Origin: Candidatus Methanoplasma sp. | Lineage (GTDB): Archaea; Thermoplasmatota; Thermoplasmata; Methanomassiliicoccales; Methanomethylophilaceae | Direction: 5' to 3' | Assembly: GCA_031288985.1 (NCBI GenBank) | Contig: JAITQH010000089.1 | Location: 1-8,489 of the forward strand | DNA: 8,489 nt | Shown: positions 1 to 5,607 of the stretch, piece after piece | Numbering within the stretch: position 1 is the stretch's first letter | Layout of the letters: the number at the start of each line of letters is the position of its first letter | Notes under the pieces: generated by a model | Seen by the model: the letters and a program-made list of their open reading frames with translations, nothing else | What the model was told of the DNA's origin: nothing | Database searches by the model: none | Program-made: the position numbers and the translations under genes

Positions 1-465
1 CGCGAGACCCATTATCCCGTTCGTGCGTATGAATGCGGTTCGATGCAATGCCCGAAGTTCTTCCTCCCTTCTGAAGTATTCTGACGGGGAGTTCGCGGCA
101 AACATTTTCCTTTCGCTCATCGAGACGCAAATCGGTTTGTCCCCCTGCATGTCGGCCGCGAGCTCGGACTCTCTCGTCTCGTTGACGATCTTTACTTTAT
201 GCAATCCCTGCGCAACCGCGGCGGTCATGCTTTTCCCGTGGTATGTCTCCATAAGATCATTGCCGTCAATACTGACTGTGAAGGGTTTGTGCGAGAAGGA
301 GATCGGAGACGCAACAACAGTGAGCGACGCGCCGCCTTCGCTCTCGGCCGGCATCTTCGGGGTTTTGCGAATGCGTGAAAAGTATGGCAAGATCGCGGCG
401 AAATGAAAGAATGCGGCGATTACCGCCAGGGTTGCCGAACCGAACGCATACATTAGGAAGATCAT
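1..465 (-). CDS. Membrane-anchored protein of unknown function, partial (C-terminal end outside the window)
   Basis: The reading frame is open from the ATG at 465 to the left edge, giving at least 155 residues with no stop. The N-terminus is a hydrophobic segment (about residues 1-28) followed by a basic stretch (SRIRK), as expected of a membrane anchor with a cytosolic-side positive cluster. The rest is soluble. Around residues 60-90 the pattern V-x-I-D-G, then A-V-A-x-G-x-H-K-V-K-I resembles PEGA-like beta-sandwich units, but this is only a resemblance. The ATG at 465 has a weak ribosome site (GGGGAAG, 475-481 on this strand). The same frame stays open upstream to about 543 and encodes a second very hydrophobic stretch (ITAIFLPVFIVVLVIIW), so the true start may be upstream (GTG at 489, or the ATG at 551 if a base is missing from the C5 run at 533-537). 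It lies downstream of and in the same direction as the precursor and small membrane protein, so it may belong to that operon. Function is not recognised. Confidence 0.7.
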   Translation of the reverse strand, partial: MIFLMYAFGSATLAVIAAFFHFAAILPYFSRIRKTPKMPAESEGGASLTVVASPISFSHKPFTVSIDGNDLMETYHGKSMTAAVAQGLHKVKIVNETRESELAADMQGDKPICVSMSERKMFAANSPSEYFRREEELRALHRTAFIRTNGIMGLA

Positions 466-551
466 GTCGTCTCTTCCCCATATTATCACCAGAACTACGA
501 TGAAAACCGGTAGAAATATTGCAGTTATGCGACCCCCATCATTTCAATCAT

Positions 552-859
552 CTTGCGTGGAATGATGCATCAACTCCATTGAATGATAAGTGGTTTTTCC
601 GGAGTCCGCGCCCCTGATGCATCAACCATTGGTTGGGACGGCGCCCTATTTTTGACAGAGGGGTTTCCGGGCCTGACAGTCGTGGTAATTCTATGGAGGA
701 TCCTCGGCGTGTTATGGCTGTGTATGCTGTGCGGAAGCGGCGATCTAACGGGGCCTCCGAGTCCAATCCCAGCACCCTCTTTGCCGCATGCATCGCTCGC
801 ATATCGCGACCTGTGGAACGCGATCTTGGTAATATTCCGGCCACGCTTCTGAGAGTTCC
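552..859. other. Stretch without a confident gene between two minus-strand membrane protein genes
   Basis: No reading frame here is convincing. On the minus strand a GTG-started frame of 98 codons (844 to 548) begins 15 nt after the stop of the small membrane protein gene, and its TGA overlaps an ATG at 551 in the ATGA arrangement typical of coupled genes. Its product is unusually arginine-rich, has no recognisable domain, and the start has no clear ribosome site. A plus-strand frame (583-852) with one hydrophobic stretch also lacks a ribosome site. The stretch does contain two copies of the palindrome TGATGCATCA and a short inverted repeat AACCA-T-TGGTT (624-634). It could be a long untranslated or regulatory region, a decayed gene, or a small lineage-specific gene. 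Confidence 0.5.
563..626. repeat. Two direct copies of TGATGCATCAAC containing a perfect 10-bp palindrome
   Basis: The 12-mer TGATGCATCAAC occurs at 563-574 and 615-626, 52 bp apart. The first ten bases, TGATGCATCA, are self-complementary, so each copy is a possible site for a dimeric regulator. The second copy runs into a further inverted repeat (624-634). A related half, GGTTGATGCA, lies at 1680-1689 in the divergent promoter region. Both copies lie 12 to 75 bp upstream of the ATG at 551. The role as an operator is inference. Confidence 0.4.
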
Positions 860-1225
860 TCAATGTGGCCACACCAAATACCATCCCGCGATGAGGACTA
901 CCGACTCTGTCAAGGATACGATCAGGACGCTGTTTCTTTTCGCACGGCGAAAAAGTTCGGTCACGTCCTTGTTTTCTTTTGCGGCAGCTTCGATCTTGTA
1001 CGCGTACAGCACCGAGAAACATGTCACGAAGCTCGGAACCCATGCAGCCATCGCCATGGCGTATCCCGACCCGCGAGAAACGAAAAACAAACCATACATT
1101 GCAAATACAAGTGCGGTACCGGCCACGGTCGCCACTGAGACAAAGCACAGAGCGCGCTGCTTGTTTGCAATGGGGTTGGTAAATGGAGGGATGGAGTTCA
1201 GAGGATTCAGTTCAGAGAGATCCAT
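860..1225 (-). CDS. Small three-helix membrane protein, candidate immunity protein
   Basis: The product has 121 residues from the ATG at 1225. The N-terminal 24 residues are soluble and proline/asparagine-rich. Three hydrophobic segments follow at about residues 25-48, 54-76 and 99-119, with a charged loop (KIEAAAKENKDVTELFRRAKRN) between the last two, and the protein ends WYLVWPH. No catalytic motif is visible and no family is recognised. It starts 24 nt after the stop of the double-glycine precursor gene on the same strand, so the two are very probably co-transcribed. In bacterial class II bacteriocin loci the gene directly after the precursor is commonly a small membrane immunity protein. 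That is the basis for the suggestion, not sequence similarity. A weak AGGGATGG site (1236-1243) lies 10 nt before the ATG. A TTG at 1234 in the same frame sits too close to it to be the start. Confidence 0.75.
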   Translation of the reverse strand: MDLSELNPLNSIPPFTNPIANKQRALCFVSVATVAGTALVFAMYGLFFVSRGSGYAMAMAAWVPSFVTCFSVLYAYKIEAAAKENKDVTELFRRAKRNSVLIVSLTESVVLIAGWYLVWPH

Positions 1226-1249
1226 AGTCTGCAATCCATCCCTGCATGT

Positions 1250-1627
1250 TTAGAATTTGTCAGTGCAGAGCGAACCCGCCCCCACAACATTGTCCAAAGC
1301 GCCTATGGTGCTTCCGTATGCGACATCTCCAATAACCTTTGGCGTGACCTTTGCCGCAATCTCTGCTGCGGTCTTGGCGGTGACAATTTTCGCCACCCCG
1401 AAGCCTACGGTCAGGGGGTTGGATATGAGGCCTATCACTGTGATGGCATCGCCGACAGCCTTCAATGCATTGTTGTTGGTGACATTACCAACTATTGTCG
1501 CGCTCCACCCGACGACGGAGAGTGCTATACTCCAAATAAAACCGCCCTCGTATTCCATTTCCTCTTCTTTCAGATCCCTGTACTTCACAGGCATCCTCAG
1601 TTCGTATTTGTTTGCGTTTGCGTACAT
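1250..1627 (-). CDS. Double-glycine leader peptide precursor, putative bacteriocin-like secreted peptide
   Basis: The product has 125 residues. Residues 1-29 form a charged leader ending KYRDLKEEEMEYEGG. The Gly28-Gly29 pair after an acidic helix with spaced hydrophobic positions (Leu19, Met24, Tyr26) is the signal recognised and cut by C39 peptidases. Canonical leaders place hydrophobics at -4, -7 and -12; here they fall at -4, -6 and -11, so the match is good but slightly offset. The predicted core (residues 30-125, 96 aa) starts FIWSIALSVVGW, is rich in Gly, Ala, Val, Ile and Thr, has at least two membrane-length hydrophobic stretches (about 30-49 and 57-84), and has a single Cys121. This resembles membrane-active class II bacteriocins but is larger than most. 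The start was chosen at 1627 because GGAGGT (1637-1642) lies 9 nt upstream; a longer frame to 1705 has no such site. The gene is divergent from the C39-ABC exporter, which supports the role. Activity and target are not shown by the sequence. Confidence 0.8.
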   Translation of the reverse strand: MYANANKYELRMPVKYRDLKEEEMEYEGGFIWSIALSVVGWSATIVGNVTNNNALKAVGDAITVIGLISNPLTVGFGVAKIVTAKTAAEIAAKVTPKVIGDVAYGSTIGALDNVVGAGSLCTDKF

Positions 1628-1636
1628 TTCCCCAAT

Positions 1637-1642
1637 ACCTCC
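1637..1642 (-). promoter_or_regulatory. Ribosome binding site that fixes the precursor start
   Basis: GGAGGT inside GGGGGAGGT on the minus strand, 9 nt before the ATG at 1627. It decides in favour of the 125-residue form over the longer open frame and makes the double-glycine leader 29 residues long, a normal size for C39 substrates. Confidence 0.75.
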
Positions 1643-1650
1643 CCCGTAGA

Positions 1651-1697
1651 GACGCCTTTTTTGAAAAAAACGGCGCACCGGTTGATGCAGTTGCGCC
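1651..1697. promoter_or_regulatory. Inverted repeats in the precursor 5' untranslated region
   Basis: Two overlapping fold-back structures lie between the TATA box and the precursor ribosome site. One is GGCGCA (1672-1677) with TGCGCC (1692-1697) around a 14-nt loop that contains the GTTGATGCA motif. The other pairs a T-run with an A-run around the base at 1663, flanked by imperfect GC pairs (about 1652-1675). The two use the same bases at 1672-1675 and so could be mutually exclusive in the transcript. A regulatory role is inference. Confidence 0.35.
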
Positions 1698-1733
1698 AAG
1701 CACACCTGCGTTTTTGTGTATCGGTTTTTTTTT

Positions 1734-1741
1734 TTATATAA
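1734..1741. promoter_or_regulatory. Palindromic TATA box in a divergent promoter
   Basis: TTATATAA is self-complementary and follows an 11-base T tract (1725-1735). On the plus strand it lies about 55 nt before the exporter ATG, putting a start of transcription near 1763-1768. On the minus strand it lies about 110 nt before the precursor ATG, putting a start near 1708-1713. One TATA box could serve both directions, which is known for archaeal promoters. No second TATA box is visible in the 165-bp intergenic region. Confidence 0.65.
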
Positions 1742-1782
1742 GCTTTGCCATTCTCAATAGATATTTGTCTAATACGGACAGG

Positions 1783-1787
1783 GGAGG
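1783..1787 (+). promoter_or_regulatory. Ribosome binding site of the C39-ABC exporter
   Basis: GGAGG within AGGGGAGGG, 5 nt before the ATG at 1793. It supports that start over the in-frame ATG at 1745, which lies at or upstream of the predicted transcription start and would put 16 unrelated residues ahead of the C39 domain. Confidence 0.75.
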
Positions 1788-1792
1788 GTTCT

Positions 1793-4030
1793 ATGAAGGT
1801 CCAAGTGGTGGAACAGCATGATTCATCCGATTGCGCGGCGGCATGCGTCGCAAGCGTGTGTGCGTTCTACAAGAAAGAGATATCGATCGTCAAGCTTCGG
1901 GAGCTCCTGGGGACCGATGCCGCAGGCACGACCGTCAAGAGCATCGGAGACTCCCTGTCCAAGCTTGGGTTCGAGACGAGAACGGCCGCCGTCGGCGAGG
2001 AGGCCTTCGCCGAAGGGTTCACTCTCCCGGCCATAGCGAGGATCGTAAGAGACGACGGCACGGCGCACTTTGTGGTGATATCCAAAATAAAGAGAAGGAA
2101 GATCAAGTACATGGATCCCGCCTTCGACCGCATCCAAAAGAAGAAGCCGAAGGAGTTCCACAAAGATTTCGACGGAACGCTCGTGCTCATGGTCCCGGAC
2201 AACAATTTCGTTCGAAGCAAGGAAGGCGCCAAGAGCGTGTTCTCCGGGTTCACCTCGCTTCTGAAGCCCCACATGAAGCTGTTCACCGTCGCGATAGCCG
2301 CGTCCGTTCTGCTTACGGTCTTCGGAATAGTCATGTCGGTGTTCAACAAGGTGCTGATAGACGAGATAATCCCCTACAGCCAAGATCGGCAGCTGATGCT
2401 GTACGCTCTGATACTGGCCATCGTCACGGTGACGCAGGTGGCCCTCTCCGCGTTCAGGCAGCATACGGTGCTTTACCTCTCGCAAAAAATAGACATCCCG
2501 CTGATGCTTGGATATTTCAGGCACATATTCAAGCTCCCCATGAACTTCTTCGCGTCCCGCAAGACGGGGGACATCCTCACAAGGTTCCAGGATGCGGGAG
2601 TTGTCCAAAGCATCCTTACGAACATCGCGCTGACGGTCATAATCGACGTGTCCATGGTGGCCATCGTCGGAGTGATCCTGTACACCATGAACGCCTCGCT
2701 GTTCGGGATAGTGATCCTTCTCGTGATCGTGAACGCCGTGCTGATATTCGTGTTCAAAGGCCCGTACAAGAAACTCAACAAGCGTTCCATGGAGCAGGGG
2801 GCGAGGCTCAACTCCCAGATAATCGAAAGCCTCAATGGAATCGAGACCGTGAAGACCAACTCCGCCGAGAATCGAGTGATGGAAAAGATCGAGACCGAAT
2901 ACATAAAAGCCCTCAGGATCGGGTTCGGCGGAGGCGTGCTGTCCAACATCCAGGGGAGCATATCCGGGATAGCGGGAGGGTTCGGAAGCCTGTGGCTGAT
3001 GGTCATGGGCGGTCTGATGGTGATAAACGGGGGTACGACCCTCGGGACGCTCGTTGCCTTCTCCTCCCTTGCGGGGTTCTTCACCGATCCGATAAACAGG
3101 CTGGTGAGCCTCCAGCTGAGCATACAGGAGGCCGGCATATCCCTGAACCGTTTGGCGGAGATATACGACGTGAAGGAGGAAGAGGAGCTGGAAGCGGGGA
3201 AGGACGGCTCCGCGCTCTTGGGAGGGGTCGGCACCATAGAGATCGACAACGTGACGTTCCGCTACGGGTCCAGGCAGCCCATACTCAAAGGGATATCGAT
3301 GACCATCCCCAAAGGAGAGAAGGTCGCGATAGTGGGGAGATCGGGATGCGGCAAGACCACGCTGTCGAAGCTGCTTCTCAAATTCTACGTCCCGGAAGAA
3401 GGGACGATAACCTTCAACGGCTCTGAGATCCGCGACGCGGACGCATTCTCGCTCAGAGAGCGCATAGGATGCGTTCCACAGAACGTGCAGCTGTTCAGCG
3501 GATCCATAAACGACAACATACTCATCGGCAAGCCCGACGCGTCTCCCGGGGAGATAGCGGCGGCATGCAGGCTCTCGGGCTGCGACGAGTTCCTCCGCCG
3601 CCTTCCCGCCGGGTGCAACACGTTCCTCGACGAGAACGGCGGCGGCCTGTCCGGAGGGGAGAAACAGAGGATAGCCATGGCGAGGGCGATCGTCAAAAGG
3701 CCGGAGTTCATAATACTCGACGAAGCGACGTCCAACATGGATTTCATCACGGAGCAGGAGATATACGACACGATCTTCGACAAGCTGGACGACACGACGA
3801 TGCTGATCATCGCCCACCGTCTCAGCACTATACGAAGATGCGATTCCATATGCGTCATGGAGGGCGGGAGGATCGTCGAGACCGGCGCCCACGACGAACT
3901 CTTGGAGAAAGGGGGGAAGTACGCCGAACTGTGGAACAGCCAGGTGGGAACCCCTGCCGCGACGCCGAAGAAGAGGAAGCGGGCCGGTTCGGAACGCAGG
4001 ACGGAAGGTGACGAGATTGAATATTCGTAA
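1793..4030 (+). CDS. Peptidase-containing ABC exporter (C39 peptidase, membrane and ATPase domains), bacteriocin processing and secretion type
   Basis: The 745-residue protein has the three-domain order of peptidase-containing ABC transporters such as ComA/LagD. Residues 1-137 are a C39 cysteine peptidase with oxyanion Gln8, catalytic Cys14 (QHDSSDC), His92 (TAHFVV) and Asp108 (YMDPA), all present. Residues 160-450 form the exporter membrane domain with hydrophobic segments near 162-185, 202-220, 276-298, 301-321, 384-410 and 416-430. Residues 480-720 form the ATPase with Walker A GRSGCGKTT (515-523), Q-loop Gln563, signature LSGGEKQR (619-626), Walker B ILDE (Asp643, Glu644) and H-loop His675. 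The family dimerises in the cytoplasmic membrane, cuts double-glycine leaders and exports the core. The C-terminus carries a basic tail (PKKRKR, 725-730). The ATG at 1793 was chosen because GGAGG (1783-1787) lies 5 nt upstream. It is transcribed away from a double-glycine precursor and overlaps the next gene, which fixes the likely substrate. Confidence 0.96.
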   Translation: MKVQVVEQHDSSDCAAACVASVCAFYKKEISIVKLRELLGTDAAGTTVKSIGDSLSKLGFETRTAAVGEEAFAEGFTLPAIARIVRDDGTAHFVVISKIKRRKIKYMDPAFDRIQKKKPKEFHKDFDGTLVLMVPDNNFVRSKEGAKSVFSGFTSLLKPHMKLFTVAIAASVLLTVFGIVMSVFNKVLIDEIIPYSQDRQLMLYALILAIVTVTQVALSAFRQHTVLYLSQKIDIPLMLGYFRHIFKLPMNFFASRKTGDILTRFQDAGVVQSILTNIALTVIIDVSMVAIVGVILYTMNASLFGIVILLVIVNAVLIFVFKGPYKKLNKRSMEQGARLNSQIIESLNGIETVKTNSAENRVMEKIETEYIKALRIGFGGGVLSNIQGSISGIAGGFGSLWLMVMGGLMVINGGTTLGTLVAFSSLAGFFTDPINRLVSLQLSIQEAGISLNRLAEIYDVKEEEELEAGKDGSALLGGVGTIEIDNVTFRYGSRQPILKGISMTIPKGEKVAIVGRSGCGKTTLSKLLLKFYVPEEGTITFNGSEIRDADAFSLRERIGCVPQNVQLFSGSINDNILIGKPDASPGEIAAACRLSGCDEFLRRLPAGCNTFLDENGGGLSGGEKQRIAMARAIVKRPEFIILDEATSNMDFITEQEIYDTIFDKLDDTTMLIIAHRLSTIRRCDSICVMEGGRIVETGAHDELLEKGGKYAELWNSQVGTPAATPKKRKRAGSERRTEGDEIEYS

Positions 4031-4484
4031 CGAGATAGAAATGGCCGAGAACAAGACGCTGAAACTGAACAACGTCATTTCGAGGGCGTTCGGCGCGGGG
4101 GAGGAGGAGACGCAGAAGACGATGATGATGTTCGAGTCCTACGCAAAGAAGAACGGCCTCAGGCCTTACGGCCCGACGGTGATAAAGAACAGCGGGAAGT
4201 TCGACAACGGCTTGCTGGTGCAAACCAACGAGTTCATGGTGCAGCTCAGAGAGGCCCCGGAACGCATCGAATCTCCGTACTGTTTCGCCGAGGCCGTGAG
4301 GGTCGGAGGCTGCATCCTCGCGAGATACCGCGGACCGGCGTACAGCCTGCCGGCGGCATACGGCAAGATACAGGTGCATGCGTTCGAGAATGGGATCGAA
4401 CTATCCGGCGCGACGTACACCGTGCTCGTGGAACAGACCGGCGACGGAATATTGGCGGACGTGTTCGCGGAGACCGTGGCATGA
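4017..4484 (+). CDS. Small GyrI-like/effector-binding-like protein encoded within the exporter operon
   Basis: From the TTG at 4017 the product has 155 residues, with no signal peptide or membrane segment. The middle pattern YAKKNGLRPYGPTV (42-55) and the later AAYGKIQVHAFENGIELSG (113-131) recall the repeated half-domains of the GyrI/effector-binding (SOUL-like) fold, including the DUF5085-type small proteins. This is a resemblance read by eye, not a search result. The gene lies between the exporter and the HlyD gene: its start lies inside the exporter's last codons and its TGA overlaps the HlyD ATG (ATGA). It is therefore probably translated with them and may be a cytosolic accessory or ligand sensor for the export system. 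Start choice is uncertain. AAGGTGA (4005-4011) sits 5 nt before the TTG, whereas the ATG at 4041 has no ribosome site and the GTG at 4008 overlaps it. Confidence 0.8.
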   Translation: MNIRNEIEMAENKTLKLNNVISRAFGAGEEETQKTMMMFESYAKKNGLRPYGPTVIKNSGKFDNGLLVQTNEFMVQLREAPERIESPYCFAEAVRVGGCILARYRGPAYSLPAAYGKIQVHAFENGIELSGATYTVLVEQTGDGILADVFAETVA

Positions 4485-5539
4485 GCAGGCTGGGAGAGTA
4501 CGACCTGAAGAGGCTGAGCGACAGCCGCATACAGTATCTGCGGAACCCTCCCAAGTTCACGTACATATTCACGCTCATCGTGATCCTCGCCGTTGCGGCG
4601 GTCCTTGTCTGGGGAGCGTACTCCGTGCGTGCGGAAGAGGTCAGGACGTCCGGCGTCATCGCCGCCGGAGGAAGCACGATAGTGTCCCCGGAGATAACCG
4701 GCGTCGTGTCCGAGGTCATTTTCCGCGAAGGCGCCGAAGTGGAGGAAGGCGACGCGGTGATCAAATTCGACCATTCGGACATCGACCTCGCGCTGGAAAG
4801 GCTCCGTTCGGACAGGGACAGGCTGAACACGCGGACGTCGTACATAGACAGGTTCGTCTCCGCCACGTACGGCGGCGATCCGGCGCAGCCGTTCTCTGAC
4901 ACCGGGGAGCAGCGGGAATTCTTTGCCCTCTTCGCCAAATACCGCGCCGATCTCAATGCGTATGCAGGGGTCCAAGAGGCGGTCGACTCCCTGAACTACC
5001 AGACCCGCGCCTCGCTGCTTTCCGAGAGGTCCGGCCTCTCGGACTCCCTCTCGTCGATCGACGGCGACATAAGATCTTATGAATCTGCTCTCTTAAGATA
5101 TGACATCAGGGCGCGCGGACCCGGCATCCTGCATCTGGACTCCGAGATCAAGGCGGGAATGACGCTTCAGGCGGGGGCGATCCTCGGAAGCGTCAGCTCC
5201 CCCGAGGACTCCCGCCGCATCGAGATGGTCATACCGTCATGGGAGCGCGCCAAGCTCGAGGCCGGGCAGGAGTGCCGCTTCACGGTGGACGGCCTCCCCC
5301 AGACGGAGTACGGAGATCTAAGGGGGGCGATATCGTCGATATCCGAGAACGCGATCATCACGGAGAACGGCGCCTTCTTCCGCATAACCGCCGAATACTC
5401 CGACGACCGCATATACGATTCCAAAGGAGTCCCGGTAAAACTCTCCGACGGAATGACGGTGAGCGTCTGGGTAACCTACGAAAAGACAACCCATCTGAAA
5501 TATTGGATGGATCAGATAGGCCTTGGAGACTACTTCTGA
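4481..5539 (+). CDS. HlyD-family membrane fusion (adaptor) protein of the peptide exporter
   Basis: The 352-residue protein has a cytosolic N-terminus, one membrane helix at about 27-47 and a large outer part. A half lipoyl/biotinyl-like hairpin (about 64-98, with SPEITGVVSEVIFREGAEVEEGD-type spacing) leads into a long charged helical region (about 100-205). The second half lipoyl segment follows (about 208-237, GPGILHLDSEIKAGMTL), then a beta-barrel-like part (245-335). This is the layout of HlyD/EmrA adaptors and of the Gram-positive ComB/LcnD accessory proteins that work with C39 ABC exporters. The coiled region is short compared with adaptors that reach an outer membrane, as expected in a cell with one membrane. 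The ATG overlaps the stop of the gene before it, and GGAG lies 8 nt upstream. It is the last gene of the rightward operon. Confidence 0.92.
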   Translation: MSRLGEYDLKRLSDSRIQYLRNPPKFTYIFTLIVILAVAAVLVWGAYSVRAEEVRTSGVIAAGGSTIVSPEITGVVSEVIFREGAEVEEGDAVIKFDHSDIDLALERLRSDRDRLNTRTSYIDRFVSATYGGDPAQPFSDTGEQREFFALFAKYRADLNAYAGVQEAVDSLNYQTRASLLSERSGLSDSLSSIDGDIRSYESALLRYDIRARGPGILHLDSEIKAGMTLQAGAILGSVSSPEDSRRIEMVIPSWERAKLEAGQECRFTVDGLPQTEYGDLRGAISSISENAIITENGAFFRITAEYSDDRIYDSKGVPVKLSDGMTVSVWVTYEKTTHLKYWMDQIGLGDYF

Positions 5540-5544
5540 CGGCC

Positions 5545-5564
5545 GCCGCCTGCGATCGGGCGGC
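5545..5564. terminator. Possible terminator hairpin between convergent genes
   Basis: GCCGCC (5545-5550) can pair with GGCGGC (5559-5564) around an 8-nt loop, right after the HlyD stop and 43 bp before the end of the DP1 gene. Only a loose T-rich stretch (5578-5585) follows on the plus strand, so termination here is a weak inference. Confidence 0.3.
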
Positions 5565-5607
5565 AGATCCATGACCATATTTCTTACAATAACTCGGGCG
5601 ACGCGGT

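Noticed and set aside
23..406. A 127-codon plus-strand frame at the left edge
   Set aside because: The opposite strand has a continuous frame with a membrane anchor that runs off the window. The plus frame has no ribosome site and no domain.
570..1148. A 192-codon minus-strand frame overlapping the small membrane protein
   Set aside because: It is in a different frame from the membrane protein, has no ribosome site and a composition without hydrophobic or domain structure.
633..1253. A plus-strand frame of about 206 codons opposite the small membrane protein
   Set aside because: The minus strand has a clean three-helix pattern and operon spacing. A GGAGG at 695-699 precedes an in-frame ATG at 714, but the product has no recognisable domain.
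1628..1705. Longer form of the precursor starting at 1705
   Set aside because: The added 26 residues have no ribosome site and lie in the 5' leader. GGAGGT at 1637-1642 points to the start at 1627.
1823..4078. A 751-codon open frame on the minus strand opposite the C39-ABC exporter
   Set aside because: The plus strand has intact C39, Walker A, signature and Walker B motifs. The antisense product has no domain and its length follows from GC-rich codon use in the true gene.
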